Positions 10,672 to 22,675 of a DNA stretch of 64,000 nt are shown piece by piece. Source of the stretch: Ailurus styani. Taxonomy: Eukaryota; Chordata; Mammalia; Carnivora; Ailuridae. Positions within the stretch are counted from its first letter, which is position 1. Every line of letters starts with the position of its first letter. The position numbers were made by a program, and so were the translations under genes. The notes under the pieces are model-generated. The model had not been told where the DNA came from. It searched no databases and worked only from the letters and a program-made list of their open reading frames with translations. The stretch spans positions 374,346 through 438,345 of the forward strand of contig LNAC01000736.1 in the NCBI GenBank assembly GCA_002007465.1. The letters run 5' to 3'.

Positions 10672-12170
10672 AATGTTCTCATTCTTTACATGGTGTTGGT
10701 TACAAGGGTGGGTTTACTTTGTGAATATTCATCAAGCTATTCACTTAGAATATGTGCACTCCTCTGTAGCGTTTCACCCTCCAGGATAAAATTAAGAAAT
10801 GGATTTGGCTTCAGACAATCACATATTGGAAAGTATCCAGTCTTCTCCCTAAATAACACACAAATTTTACCTGCCTCCCCTTAGAGGAGTACTGAGAGAA
10901 ACCGAATGCAGAAGCATATTTTGTTGTAGAAGGAAAGGGAGCTTAAGACCCTTGGTAGTAAAGCTTTCTGTGGACCATTTTGGACAGGGGCCTACAGCAG
11001 CTCTGGATTTAGGGAAATACACTGATTTTTCATGCCCCAAAGCCAAGCGAAAGGATGAGGAAAGTTGACTCTGGCAGCCTGAGCTTGACATTTAGCAACT
11101 GTCATGCAGTCTCCACCAGGAAAGTTCTGGCCAGATTCGTGCCATTTTCCAGACAGCAGCTGTCCTGGCCTCCTTCTCTTCATATCTGATAGTCTGAGAG
11201 ACATTGTTCATCCCAGGTTCTGCTGATCTTTCCAGACTAAGTACCTCAGAAGTGAGCATGCTTTGTGCAGTTTTATGCCTAGTTCAAGTGAGAACCCTCA
11301 CTCACGAAGGAAATTCAGTGTGAACCATTTGGGGAGGGCACCGTCCTGACAGAGGACATTAATATCTTAGATGTTTCCTGTCCCATTTCTTTTGTCTTGT
11401 CCCCTTGTTATATTTAAACTAATTTAAGACATCATTCTGATAAAATAATGATTTTTATCATGCCAAGGCTATGGAGTGGGAGATTTTTGAACCTCTGAGA
11501 CCCCACCATCCTCTTCTTTTCTGGGACACAGATAGCTCTGCACAGGCCATGTGGTGCAATGTAGGACCAGGTGATGTGTATGGAGACTAGCGGTGCACTC
11601 AGTGTGTGGACCGATTTTAACACCTTTCTTCTCTCTGTGATAAAATTGTTTTCAGTAACTATCTTGAAATGACACAAATAATAATAAGGCCCAGAAAATA
11701 AATACAGACAGTAAACATTTTATTTTATTCCATTCTCCTAATCATGTCAGTAAAAGCAATAATGTTAAGTAAAATACAATAAAACCAAAAAGTCTGCAAA
11801 AGGTCCCAGTTTAGGGAGCCAACACAAGAATCACACTTTATTTTCTTGATTCATGCTTTAGCTATTAAACATTTAATCAAATTTCAGATTTAAACATATT
11901 ATTCAAATTCAGTACAATTTTTCATGCATAAACTGAAATTTGCACTCACCAAATAAAAATGTTACACCTTTCATTTTCAATTTTAAACATATATAAAAAC
12001 TTCCCTGGTCACTGAAGATGACAAAATTGAACTAACTCAAGGTCTGTTTCTTTGCTTTCATAATCACTGTGCTATCAATATTTAGATTATGTTATTTAAA
12101 TGCAGTAATATATTGTCTCTAAGGGTTAGAGAAGTTAATTACACTTGAAGTCACCTGGAACCTTCTTGTC
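10672..12170. other. Unassigned non-coding sequence
   Basis: No named repeat. The left half (10700-11660) is moderately GC-balanced with chance ORFs up to 81 codons. The right half (11700-12150) is AT-rich with no recognisable elements. Confidence 0.5.
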
Positions 12171-12186
12171 AAGAATGTATTCTTTA

Positions 12187-12394
12187 GGGGCACCTGCCTC
12201 AGTTAGTTAAGTGTCTGTCTTTGGATCAGGTCATCCTGGGATTGAGCCCTGCATTCATTCTATCCATGCACAGAGTGGAGTCTGCTTCACCCTCTACTTC
12301 TCCCTCTGCCGTACCCCCCCGCCCCCACTCTCACTCTCAAACAAACAAACAAACAAACAAACAAACAAATAAATAAATAAAATCTTTAAAATAA
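12187..12394 (+). mobile_element. Can-SINE, sense, with internal (CAAA)n
   Basis: Older head 'ggggcacctgcctcagttag', missing the 'gggtgg' part of the A-box region. The CT-rich stretch passes into about eight CAAA units (12339-12368) before the tail. A 16-bp target duplication with one mismatch flanks it (12171-12186 and 12395-12410, 'aagaatgtattcttta' and 'aagaatgcattcttta'). Confidence 0.94.
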
Positions 12395-12410
12395 AAGAAT
12401 GCATTCTTTA

Positions 12411-13177
12411 AATGAATGTGTATAGTTGAGTCTGTGTTTGGGGCTAACTATATAGTTAGGACTTTTCTGAGTTAACTTGTAGAATGCAAATGTTTATTAA
12501 AGAATAAGTAATAAAAGCATGCCAACTTGGAACATACTGTAGAGAGCAAGATGGGTTCACTCATGTCAAGTGGTTACTCATGTCAAGCAAAGACATGAGC
12601 AGCCAAGCATGTTGCAGCTAAGACCAGATACTGCCAAAACCAGCACAGGCTGAGGACACCCAGAACTGATAATAACCAGCAGAACCAGAGGGAATCTGCA
12701 AAGATCCAAGACTGGGTGAACTCCTTTGAGGTTTTTTTTTGCAGCAAACTGTCAGACTCTTTTGATGCTGACCCTTTCATGTCTTTGCACATCAAGAAGA
12801 CAAATGCCACCAAGGGCTCTGGCCAGTTGATCACTGAACATAACAGAGATTCTCCACTTCTTGAATATAAACAGCACATGCTCAGAACTGACCCTGACGG
12901 GACTGAGTCCTCTCGTCAACAGTGTGCTCACCAACTGACTTCACATTTGGTTCATTAACTTCCTCCTCCTTGTTGCGTCTTGTTTGTTGCATGATTTCAT
13001 ATTTGCTTTGCTTTTTGTGACACATATGAAGCCCAGTGAACATGTAGCAATGTCATCGAGTTTGTAATCCTGACCTGCTTTTATAATTGTGGTAACCTTG
13101 GTTTATGACTGAATGAAGGTGATATTGTGTAAAGACACAACTCACATGTGCACCTTTATGGTGTGCTCATGTACATA
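12411..13177. other. Unassigned non-coding sequence
   Basis: Contains a minus-strand frame of 98 codons (12583-12879) overlapped by an 80-codon plus-strand frame. Neither has recognisable domains. The segment 12590-13050 has the feel of an old LTR-type repeat but I cannot name it. Confidence 0.4.
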
Positions 13178-13365
13178 TTTTTTTAAAGATTTTATTTTTA
13201 TTTATTTGACAGGGAGTGAGAGAGGGAGCACAAACAGGAGGAATGGGAGAGAGAGAAACAGGTTCTCCACTGAGCAGGGAGCCCGATGCAGGGCTTGATC
13301 CCAGGACCCTGAGATGACCTGAGCCAAAGTCAGACGCTTATCTGTCTCAACCACCCAGGTGCCCC
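13178..13365 (-). mobile_element. Can-SINE, antisense
   Basis: Reversed tail 'ttaaagattttatttttat', 'tccactgagcagggagccc' and terminal 'caaccacccaggtgccc'. The poly(T) side and the sequence after the element ('atacattttttttt') suggest a short target copy. Confidence 0.94.
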
Positions 13366-13382
13366 CATACATTTTTTTTTAT

Positions 13383-14316
13383 TAAAGTTCAACAGCTCAA
13401 CATCAAAACCTAAAAAAAAAACAATTAAAAAATGGGTGAAGATATACACATTTCTCCACAGAAGGTACACAAATAGCCAATAAACACATTAAAAGATGCT
13501 CAATATCACTAATCACTATGGAAATGCAAATCAAAACCACAAACAGATATCACTCCATACCCATTAGTATGTTTACCATAAAAACCAAACAAACAAACAA
13601 AAAAACAAAACAAAAGAAACACAGAAAATAATAAGTGTTGATGAGGATATGGAGAAATTAGAACTCCCCTGCATTGCTGGTAGAAATAAAAAAGTGTGTT
13701 GCTGCTGTGTAAAATAATATGGTACTTCCTCAAAAAATTAAAAATAACATTACCATATTATCTAGCAATTCCACTTCTGGGTATATTACCCAAAGAATTA
13801 ACAAGCTGGGGGTTGAAGAGACAATTGTACACCAATATTCACAGCAGCATTATTTATAATAGTCAAAAATGGAAGCAACCAGAGTGTCTCATCCACAAAT
13901 AAATTAATAGGCAAAATGCAGGATATATATAAAATGGGATACTATTTAGGTTTAAAAAGGGAGGAAATCCTGACACATATTATTATGTGGGTGAACCTGG
14001 AGGACATTCTGCTAATTTAAACATGCCAGTCGTAAAAGGATAAATATTGCATGATTCCACTTATATGAGGTACCTAGAGGTGTCAAATGCATAGAAACAG
14101 GAAGTAGAATGGTGGTTGCCATGGTGAGAAGGGAAGGGGTGGTTGGGTAGTTAGTGTTTAATGGCTGCAGAGTTTCAGTTTTGCAAGAAGAAGAGACATC
14201 TAGAGATGGTTGGTGGTGATGGTTGTATACCATGAATGTACTTAATATCCCACTGAACTGTAGGTTAAGGTGGTAAATTTTACATTATATGTATTTTACC
14301 ACAATAAAAACCCAAT
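13383..14316 (+). mobile_element. L1 3' end (ORF2 C-terminal part and 3'UTR), sense
   Basis: About 930 bases. Landmarks in order: 'aatgggtgaagatatacaca', 'ccaataaacacattaaaaga', 'atcactatggaaatgcaaat', 'agcaattccacttctgggta' (the ORF2 C-terminal region), 'ggaggacattctgctaattt', 'ttgcatgattccacttatat', then a 3'UTR ending in 'ccacaataaaaacccaataa'. 5'-truncated, with stops and frameshifts in the coding part. Confidence 0.9.
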
Positions 14317-15025
14317 AAAAAGTGTAACAATGACTTAGAATCTAGACCAAAAATGTATATTTTGTAGAGAAATATTTTATCATTGACATCATTCAGAATG
14401 GTTGTGGTGATAGAGAGACAACTGACTCTCAGTTGGTCTTTGTACTCTGTGATGGCTTTTTGGATAGACATCCTGAAGTTCCCATCCCCATGTTTCCTGC
14501 CCCTTTTTCACTATTACTTCCAGGTCATTTCTGTCTCTGTCATCCTTCCCCAAGTGAAGAGTGGGGGCAGCATCTATTGCAATCATTGCAGAGACTGGTC
14601 CTTGAGAGTCTTCAGAGTAGGGTGCCTAAGAACAAAGAGAACTTTTTCTGGCCACTGTAGCTCCTGTCCTATAGCACAATATCCCTGTATTTTCATGCTA
14701 ACAAGGATATGGATGCTTTGCTCTGGCTTAACAAAGTGTCCATCTTCCAGGAAGGAGATGAGAGAGAATATGGACAGAAAGTAGGGAACAGGGAGAAAAA
14801 GAAATTCTTACCATGACTGGATTTGAGGCTTTCACTCATGGTGATGGCAGGTGGGAAGTCATTTCAAGTCCTTTCATTATTAAAATGTAAGTCAGTATGA
14901 AAATCCTCAGAGGGTTCACTGTGTGAGGTGACGTGTTGGGTGGTGGGGGAACTATTTTGCCTTTCACCCACTGGAAGCTGTTCACAGTCTGACAGATCCC
15001 TTCACTCTCTTCAGACATGAAGGGT
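14317..15025. other. Unassigned non-coding sequence
   Basis: Contains a 133-codon plus-strand frame (14383-14784) overlapped by a second plus-strand frame and two minus-strand frames. I see no domain, signal peptide or splice-bounded exon pattern, so I treat it as chance. Confidence 0.45.
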
Positions 15026-15580
15026 AGCAGAATATGCCACTCCAACATATGCCCCTTTGACATAAAGGTTATTTTCACCTGAAAGCCATTGAGAATAAGT
15101 GGATAAAAGCTCTCCACCCTTGTCCTATTTGTCTAAAAGTAGGGCAAACATTTTCAAAGATGTTTCTCCTCCTTTTTATACTATGAAGAACAGAAGTTGA
15201 TCACTAGAGACAACTCCAGACCTTTATCATCCTAGAGATGGTACCAGAAGAATCTATGTAACATTACTTGCTTCAACCAGGTCTTATTTGTCTTTTCACA
15301 TATATTCGCCTTCCCATAATTTGCCAGCCCAGAGTCCTTTGCTTTTGTTTTGTAACTTGTCCTTTCTTCTTCATGACGATATTGTTATTTTGTTAGTGTG
15401 TTATATAAGCCCATTTTTAACTACCCCTCTGAGTCATCCATCACTGAGTGTTCCCATGTGTATGCACGATGCACATTGATAAACTTCCCTTTTATTAATC
15501 TGCCTTTTGTGACTCTAACTTGTATGGCCCCAGATGGAGAACCAAAGATGGGTTGAGGAAAAAGATTTTTTTTTTCCTCT
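15026..15580 (+). mobile_element. Solo LTR of an endogenous retrovirus-like element
   Basis: Typical LTR layout: a 5' part 'gcagaatatgccactccaac', 'cattttcaaagatgtttctc', a TATA-like 'gttatataagcccattttta', a polyadenylation-like 'cattgataaacttccctttt' followed by 'attaatctgccttttgtgac', and a 3' end 'gagaaccaaagatgggttgagga'-type. No internal gag, pol or env sequence follows. I recognise the general class but not the family name with confidence. Confidence 0.6.
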
Positions 15581-15589
15581 ACTACAGAC

Positions 15590-16085
15590 ATGGCCAATGA
15601 ATGAAGATAATTTGGGCTTTGCTTGGAAAGTACAGGAGAAGGAGGGAACTGTTCCCTACAAATATGCTACCTAAACATCTTATGCCAACGAACTGGCCAA
15701 ACTGCCCCCACACCACACTCCAAAGGTATGAAATTGGAAAGCCCAGTATGCTCTTCCTTTAGAGAGTCTTCATATCATACTATTCCTGTAAGCCCCTTGG
15801 TGTAATCTGATTTCATCCTGATTCTGCTATTCTTTGTTAGAGACCCAAGCGTTTTCTCCCTCATGTCTATCCTTAAGTTCCAACAGGACCTTGGTTTTTT
15901 GAGGAAATCATTGTGATGTGTTGTCAGCACCTTGACACAGGCCTCCACAGGTGAACACTCCATGCTGTTGGACCAAGGCTGGGATCTCCTAGATTCAAGA
16001 GTACAAAATGGATACCTCCCTCCTGTCCTCTCTTCAGGATTAAATCCACATTGGTGAAGAATTCTACACATTTGCTACAAAGAGT
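15590..16085. other. Unassigned non-coding sequence
   Basis: Follows the solo LTR directly. No retroviral internal motif is recognisable and no named repeat. Chance ORFs only. Confidence 0.45.
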
Positions 16086-16232
16086 TTTTTTGTTTTTGTT
16101 TTTGTTTTTGTTTTTGTTTTGTTTTTTTATTCTTTGCCCCAGGGGTACAGGTCTGTGAATCATCAGGCTTACATCTTTCACAGCACTCACCATAGCACAA
16201 ACCCTCCCCAATGTCCATAACCCAGCCAAATG
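16086..16232 (-). mobile_element. Severely 5'-truncated carnivore L1 3' end, antisense
   Basis: Starts with (TTTTTG)n and poly(T), then 'tgccccaggggtacaggtct', 'gtgaatcatcaggcttacat', 'cattgt'-free run to 'ccccaatgtccataaccc'. This is the reversed 3'UTR of a carnivore L1. Only about 120 bases plus the tail were inserted. No clear target duplication was found. Confidence 0.88.
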
Positions 16233-16871
16233 TGGTCTTATGTCAGTTGCCAGCTCTTCTCTCCCAAGGATCTCTAGACTTGTTGAGCAGGTCTTACAAT
16301 TTGCATTGGGTCTCCTCTTCCTTCTCTTTGTACACCCCCCTCTTCATCTTCCAGCTTCTGAGTTCTTCTATGCCTCATATTCTTATCATGTGGGATGACA
16401 TGTTCTGGGTTCAAGGCATTACTGATTCCTGAGAACTCCTGGTCTTTGATTATACGCTTGCTTAAAGTACAGTTTAGTACTGAGTTTGTATGGTTACACA
16501 TCTATAAAAGACATGTTCCCCTCCAACAGGCTCTGCACAATGCTAGCTGTCCAATAGTGTATGGAAATCTCTTGAAAGTTCTAGTGCTGTCTCTTGCTTC
16601 TATGTGAATTCCCTGTTATTTGGCACACTAGATTCTCTTTGCCTGACCAGCTTCCTCTGTGAATTTTGAGGATATTTTAAAGCCACTTTGGTGGGAAGAG
16701 CTGCTTATTACTTGGAGCTTAGTGGTGGGCAAGCCCACGACACTTTTTGTGTGAAGGTGTTAGTCTCTTGACTGTGGCAGCTCATAAGCATTGCTGTAGT
16801 CACTTGAAGGTCAAAGTTGTACAAACTGTTCTTTTATATCCATTATCTCATTGTGTCCCAAATTATCTTGT
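16233..16871. other. Unassigned non-coding sequence
   Basis: No named repeat, no credible exon. Chance ORFs of 70-75 codons on both strands. Confidence 0.5.
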
Positions 16872-16887
16872 ATAAAATCTCAGTCCT

Positions 16888-17100
16888 GGGCACCTGGGTG
16901 GCTCAGTGGGTTAAAGCCTCTGCCTTCGGCTTAGGTCATGTCTCAGGGTCCTGGGATCAAGGCCAGCATCAGGCTCTCTGCTCAGCAGGGAGCCTGCTTC
17001 CACCTCTCTCTCTGCCTGCCTCTCTGCCTACTTGTGATCTCTCTCTCTGTGTCAAATAAATAAATAAAATCTTTAAAAAAATAAAAAATAAAAAAATAAA
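16888..17100 (+). mobile_element. Can-SINE, sense, young type, perfect target duplication
   Basis: Full-length body with 'gtgggttaaagcctctgcc' and 'cagggagcctgcttccacc'. Flanked by an exact 16-bp duplication 'ataaaatctcagtcct' (16872-16887 and 17101-17116). A-tail degenerates into AAAAT units. Confidence 0.98.
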
Positions 17101-17243
17101 ATAAAATCTCAGTCCTAAGAGATGTTCCAAAAGTGAAAATGGCCTTGAGATGAAAGAAAATCTAGGAGACCTACAAATCAAATTCTTGTCTTCAAGATTT
17201 GGAACGTACATTAATTAACACATTGAAAGCTCTGAGAAATCTT

Positions 17244-17418
17244 TTTTTTTTAAGATTTTATTTTTTTATTTGTCAGAGAGAGAGAGAGAGGGAGGGAGAA
17301 CACAAGCAGGAGAAGCAGCAGGCAGAAGGAGAAGCAGACTTCCTTGATCCCAGGACCCTGGGATCATGACTTGAGGTGAAGAAAGACACTTAATTGACTG
17401 AGCCACCCAGGCATCCCA
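17244..17418 (-). mobile_element. Can-SINE, antisense, perfect target duplication
   Basis: Starts with poly(T) and 'taagattttatttttttatt', ends 'gagccacccaggcatccc'. Exact 18-bp duplication 'aaagctctgagaaatctt' at 17226-17243 and 17419-17436. Its middle lacks the 'ctgctcagcagggagcc' part, so the body carries an internal deletion. Confidence 0.97.
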
Positions 17419-17764
17419 AAAGCTCTGAGAAATCTTAAAATAATAAGCTTTCTTGATTTTGTTTAGTTCAACATCTCCCAAACTTAGTTGATCCTGGGTC
17501 ATCTTTCTTTCATGTAATATTTAATAACTTTCTATAGAAATTAGGTTACTTAGAACATACTTTGAGAAATGTTATCTTATTGTTAAATTCATTTTACAGA
17601 TAAGTTAACATGTAGCTTCTTGGTGGTATAGGAGAGGGCAACCCAGGGCTCTGTGCTCTTAGGATCTCTGCTTACTTTCCTGGGACAAACACATAAGGGT
17701 TGGAATTAAAAAAGACTAATGAAAAGGAGAAAGAAAATTAAGGGACACATATATTGTCTGGCTT

Positions 17765-18045
17765 TGCTGTGACAACCAAAACCTAATAATCCCATTGATT
17801 GTGGTAACATTTATTTCTCATCTACACTATCTGTCAGCAGCTTTAGGTTGCCTGTCATGTCTTTAATTTCTTCTGATTCTGGGATCCAGACAAGTCATTC
17901 TCATGGCAAAGGTAAAAAATAGCAAGAAGGTAGTGGAAATTGCCTAATATCTGCCTGATTAATTACTTACATCTCTTTAAGTCACATTTGATTTGCCAAA
18001 GCATATCACGTGGCTGCATCCATTTCTGGGATTGATTTTGTATTT
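17765..18045. repeat. LTR-like ancient repeat remnant (1)
   Basis: 'gctgtgacaaccaaaaccta', 'ttatttctcatctacactat', 'catatcacgtggctgcatcc' recall a common mammalian LTR-like repeat with a 'ctgtaacaaacaaccccaa ... tttatttctcgctcatgc' start. Highly diverged; family not named. Confidence 0.35.
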
Positions 18046-18049
18046 GTCC

Positions 18050-18360
18050 ACATTGTAATGAGCTGCGGTAACAAGTAACCCCCAAATCTCACTCATGCTT
18101 CACATGAGTTACCATGAATTAACTGCTGTGCCTGCTCTCCATGTATCTTCTCATTTCATGATACATGCTAAAGAAGCCTTTCTCATGGCATTCTCATGGT
18201 GGACATACCATTCTCAGGGCAGAGGGACAAGGACAAGATAATTGGGGGAAACCCTTAATGCCTCTTGACCTAAATGCATGATATGGACTAGTCCAACAGC
18301 AGTGGGAAGAGGATGGTTTTGCCTTCCACACTGAGGCATTGCCAGTTACACGACAACAGG
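18050..18360. repeat. LTR-like ancient repeat remnant (2)
   Basis: 'gagctgcggtaacaagtaac', 'cccaaatctcactcatgctt', 'ttctcagggcagagggacaa' and 'gatatggactagtccaacag' follow the same pattern as the preceding remnant, in the same orientation. The pair may be two insertions or parts of one old element. Confidence 0.4.
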
Positions 18361-18454
18361 TAAAGATGCATAATCCATTTACAGGCAGTTGAGACAGTGA
18401 GCAATTGGGGACAGTAATTATTTGGGAATGATTTCAGTCGAAAGTAGCAGAATA

Positions 18455-18627
18455 AGGGCACCTGTGTGACTCAGTCAGTTAAGCATTCATCTTCAGCACA
18501 GGTCCTGATCCCAGAGTCCTCCCCTCAGCAGGGGTGCTCTTCTCCCTCTCCCTCTGCCCCTACTTGTGCTCTCTCTCTCTGTCACTCACTCTTTCTCTCA
18601 AATAAATAAATAAAATCTTAAAAAAAT
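18455..18627 (+). mobile_element. Can-SINE, sense, older type
   Basis: Head 'agggcacctgtgtgactcag', 'cttctccctctccctctgcc' and tail 'aaataaataaataaaatctt'. Exact 14-bp target duplication 'aaagtagcagaata' at 18441-18454 and 18628-18641. Confidence 0.97.
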
Positions 18628-18644
18628 AAAGTAGCAGAATATCC

Positions 18645-19965
18645 AACTAACAGTGCTTTGAACTGATCAGGGTTTATTTTTCTCATATAAATGTAAGTCT
18701 AAAAACAAATAGTTTTTAGTGTTAGATTTAGTTTCTCAACAGTGCTATCAGTACTCATATTCTTTTTTTGTCCTTTCTATTAGACTATCCTTAATATGTT
18801 AGTCATTCAAAGTTATTCACATTCCCTCCTAATCACAAGTAGGCTGCCTGGTTGCAAGCATCACATGTATATTGGAGAGAGAAAGAAAAAAATGATAAGT
18901 GGTTCTAATCCCATCAATTTTTCTCGTCAAGAATCCAAACATTTTTCTAGAAGACACTCCATCCCCTACTCCAAAGACATTTGCTTTCACATCATTGTAC
19001 AGCACTTGGTTTCCCTAAGTCACAAGAGAGTCTAGAAAGTAAATATTTAATGTTTATAGACTGTATTGGAGACAGGCAAAGGAGAATGGGACTTGCATAT
19101 CAGTTGAATTAGCCAATCAATACTACGTGCAGCAAAATATTATTATATAGGATGGATGTTTGAATCTGAACTTTTGTCATTGTTTACATCTGGGAACAAA
19201 AAGCAAATTTACATCCTTTGTTAGTGTAGTTGATTAGCTTTTCATTTGTTATGCACATAATTTCTTAAAAATAATGTTAAATCTCTCAAACAATCTAAAC
19301 TTACAGAATTTATGTAGGTATATTTTGTTATTAAGGAGGTTATTTACCTAGTTATTTAAGGAGGTTGTTTACCTAGTACCCTACATGTGTAAGTCACATC
19401 TTTCCTAGGAGAGAAAAATGAAGCACAGTAATGAAATCACATGGAAGGATAGACTTTAAGTGAGTGAAAACATTTGTTATTTTCATTTGACTAGCTTTTA
19501 TTTGTAAATGATTCATAATTCTTTCAAGAGGGCTTTTTATGTTACTAAAACAGAAATAATTGTGTTGCCTAATATGTTCCATAGAAGTCAGGACTCATTT
19601 TCAATGGCAGAGACAACACATTCTTGTTTTGAGACGAATGTGTTATCAATGTCTCTCCATCGTTAAAATCCTGAACTGCTAAAAACAATCTGACTCACTT
19701 GCGATAGTAGAGGATTTTAGGAAAGCCTAACGAAGAGAAGATGTTTCTGTAACAACAATTTGGTCTCTGTTTTCTATACATCCAGAATAACTATGGGTTA
19801 TGGAAGATGCAGAAGGAAAAGACATCCTCTCCCCTGGCTCCTGGTACCATCTCCTTGCTCTAGAATTCACCCAGGCCACTGCCCAGTGATTGGTGTTAAG
19901 ATGGGAAAGAGCTTTACCATATTGAGAGGAAGAAGCCATGGGGCATCTGGAAGGAAGTCAGAAGA
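18645..19965. other. Unassigned non-coding sequence
   Basis: No named repeat. A local imperfect duplication around 19332-19380 repeats 'ttaaggaggtt.tttacctagt' (ATTT/GTTT difference). ORFs of 60-80 codons appear by chance. Confidence 0.5.
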
Positions 19966-20381
19966 GTAGATTCATTTGCTAGGGCTACTATAAAAAGGAC
20001 TACAGACTGGGTGGCTTAAATAACAGGAATTTATTTTCTTACAGTTCTAGAGACTAGAATTTTGAAATCCAGATGGTGGCGGGGTTGGCTTCTTGCAAGA
20101 CCTCTCTCCTTGGCTTGGAGGTATCTGTCTTCTTGCTGTGTCTTCACATATTCTCCTCTCTGTGTCCTAATCTTTTCTTCATATAGGGATATCAGTCACA
20201 TTGGATTAGGACCCCCCCCCCCCCGCCAATGGCTCATTTTACCTTAATTCCTTCTTTAAAAGCTCTATCTTGGTGGGAGGTGGGTGGTGGGAATAAAAAT
20301 AAAAGTTCTATCTCTAAATACAGTCACATTCTGGGACTGGTGATTAAGGTTTCAACATATGACACAATTCAGCCCATAACA
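19966..20381 (-). mobile_element. MLT1-type (MaLR) solo LTR, antisense
   Basis: Begins 'gattcatttgctagggctac', then 'gactacagactgggtggctt', 'gaatttattttcttacagtt', ends 'cacaattcagcccataaca'. This is the reverse complement of an ERVL-MaLR LTR. It contains a C13-14 homopolymer near 20210-20224. No internal region follows. Confidence 0.9.
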
Positions 20382-20679
20382 GAGAGTTCTATGTGAGTCT
20401 ATTTTTAGGTGGTGTTCACTTCCCTATACACTGATATCTTATGTCCAAAATTATATTTACTTCTGTGGCTACTGTTCAGTGAGTTTCTTTTTTCTGCTGT
20501 TGCTTTTGGATCTTTTCCTACCCTTTCTTTGCTGATAGACATGCATGCCATGTGGCTGCAGCGGTGTCTGTTAGACCAACATGATACATACATGCACACA
20601 CAGAGCCCACATATACATATCCACACATGGGCACACCATACACATCCCAGATGCTGACTTGTACATCTCTGTTTTATCT

Positions 20680-20910
20680 TTTTTTTATTTTATTTTATTT
20701 TATTTATTTATTTTTTTAAAGATTTATTTATTTATTTGACAGAGAGAGAGAGATCACAAGTAGGCAGAGAGGCAGGCAGAGAGAAAGGGAGAGGAGGAAG
20801 CAGGCTCCCCGCTGAGCAGAGAGCCCGATGCGGGCCTCGATCCCAGGACGCTGAGATCATGACCTGAGCCGAAAGCAGAGGCTTTAACCCACTGAGCCAC
20901 CCAGGCGCCC
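20680..20910 (-). mobile_element. Can-SINE, antisense, young type, long tail
   Basis: The reversed tail is a long (TTTTA)n/(TTTA)n run, then 'agagatcacaagtaggcaga', 'gagcccgatgcgggcctcga', terminal 'gagccacccaggcgccc'. The well kept CpG-containing 'gcccgatgcgggcctcga' suggests a recent copy. Confidence 0.96.
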
Positions 20911-20956
20911 TCATATTGCTTTTGTAGCAAGTATATCATGCAGAAAAATCAGGCCG

Positions 20957-21145
20957 TTTTTTAAAGATTTTATTTATTTATTTGACAGAGAGACAACACA
21001 AGCAAGGGGAGCAGCGGGCAGAGAGAGAGGGAGAAGCAGGCTTCCCTCTGAGCAAGGAGCCTGATGTGGGGCTTCATCCAGGACCCTGGGATCATGACCT
21101 GAGCTGAAGGCAGAGGCTTAACCCATTGAGACACCACATGTCCCT
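20957..21145 (-). mobile_element. Can-SINE, antisense, older type
   Basis: Reversed tail 'ttttaaagattttatttatt', 'caggaccctgggatcatgac', degraded head 'cattgagacaccacatgtcc'. Lies only about 45 bases from the younger SINE, same orientation, but is clearly more diverged. Confidence 0.93.
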
Positions 21146-22675
21146 ACATCTCAGTTCTGATTGTTAGCATCAGGCACCCAAGGATGTAGGCCAGAGAATC
21201 TCCAGTCACCATGGCTGCCAACTCCATTTAATGGACAATGAGCTCTAGTTCTCTAGTTCTCAATCAGAGAATTAGTTATCTGACTTGAGAGAAGATCCAT
21301 ACGATTTCACAAGACACTTGTCGTTGGTGGTTTTATTTATTTATTTATTTTTCTGATTTTGTACTTGTAAGTAGTCAAGTCACATCTATTTTTTTTAGCA
21401 TCATAATATTTTTGTATCTTGGATAGAAAACATCTACTTTGTTATTTTACTTCATCAATAAAGAAGGCTAGCATGAAACCGAACCCAGAGAATTTTGTGT
21501 TTTTTAAATATGATATAATTCATACCTATTTGCTAAGAAACAGGAAACCCATCTACTTGAAGTAATCACTTGAGGAAGTATTAACTCTTGGCTCTTGATA
21601 CTCTCTTCTGTGCTTTATTACCATCACACTTGTTTGCGTATCTTTACTCCTTCCCTGGAATGGAAATCGTTGTTTCCGGAAAGCTTTTAGGAGAAGTTCA
21701 ATTTCTATCTTGTTCAGCAAAGCTGCCCTTGAGACTCTCCAGGCTTGGTTTATTTCTATGGAGAGATAGAAGGGTCTAGAAAGTAGCCATTTCAAATCTA
21801 AAGGGACAAGGAGTGTGTTTCATTCCTCTAACATGAACTGTCACCTCCCCTGAGAGGTGGAATAATCCAGAGATCTCAGGCAAAAAGCCTGCTCTCCACT
21901 AGAACACCAATCACCCAACCATTTCACCATTCCAGCTCAAAACTGGCTTTCTGTACTGTTAACTTCCGTATGCCCACAGCAGGTGTCCATGGCCTTGAAC
22001 CTGGCCTTGAACCTGACCACAGCCTCCCACAACAGCAACACACATAGGAACTTTAGTGGGAATGCAGGCATGAGAGCAATCAAAACACAGCTAAATTTTT
22101 AGTTTGTTCTTCTATTGGTCTCTCCTTTGTCTACTTTAATAGTTATGGCTGCTGGAACCCAAATAAGTCATTATGCTCAATGCGAACTCAACCAGGGGCT
22201 GAAGAAAGCTGACAGATTTATGTGAACTCTTACAGTCAAATATGCAGGGCTCCAGAGAACAGACACGTCAAGCTGTGACAAGCTGTAAGGACCCACGGGT
22301 CTTACCAACCACTGAAGCATAGCCACTAGTTATGGATATTTATTTTATTTATTTACTTATTTCCGGTGTACTTCCTATGTTTTGAGAGACAGGCAAGGGT
22401 TGGACATAATTTCACTCCCAGGCCTAAATTGTTTAGAGTGTTATTTAATGGAATGGGTTCTAAGGCTGGGGAGAGATCTAGAATGGATTGGCATGAGGCT
22501 AGCACCTTTGCAAAAGGGGCTGCCAGCTTGTCATGGGGGAAGGGAGGGGAGGTATGAATTGACCATGCAAAAAAAATGAACAATCATACCCTCACCTGAG
22601 GGGGACGCTCACTTATTTTTAAAAAAGCGAAAAGACATTTAAGTATTTTAAGATTTGAAACCCTCAATCTTCTAA
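21146..22675. other. Unassigned non-coding sequence
   Basis: No named repeat except a short (TTTA)n near 21334-21352 and another near 22338-22358. Small direct repeats at 21985-22015 ('tggccttgaacc' twice). No credible exon. Confidence 0.5.

Noticed and set aside
12583..12958. Overlapping 98- and 80-codon frames on opposite strands
   Set aside because: No recognisable domain, and overlap on both strands is expected by chance in sequence of this composition.
14383..14784. 133-codon plus-strand frame as a small secreted or zinc-binding protein
   Set aside because: Cysteines are irregularly spaced, other frames overlap on both strands, there is no signal peptide and no exon borders. Coding potential cannot be supported.
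20200..20226. C-run near 20211 as a G-quadruplex element
   Set aside because: It is a single homopolymer inside an MLT1 LTR, without the four separated G-runs that a regular quadruplex motif needs.
20560..20650. Possible CRISPR-like or tandem spacer array in the 'cacacatgg/acatacatgc' stretch
   Set aside because: Only irregular CA/CAT low complexity, no repeated units of constant length.
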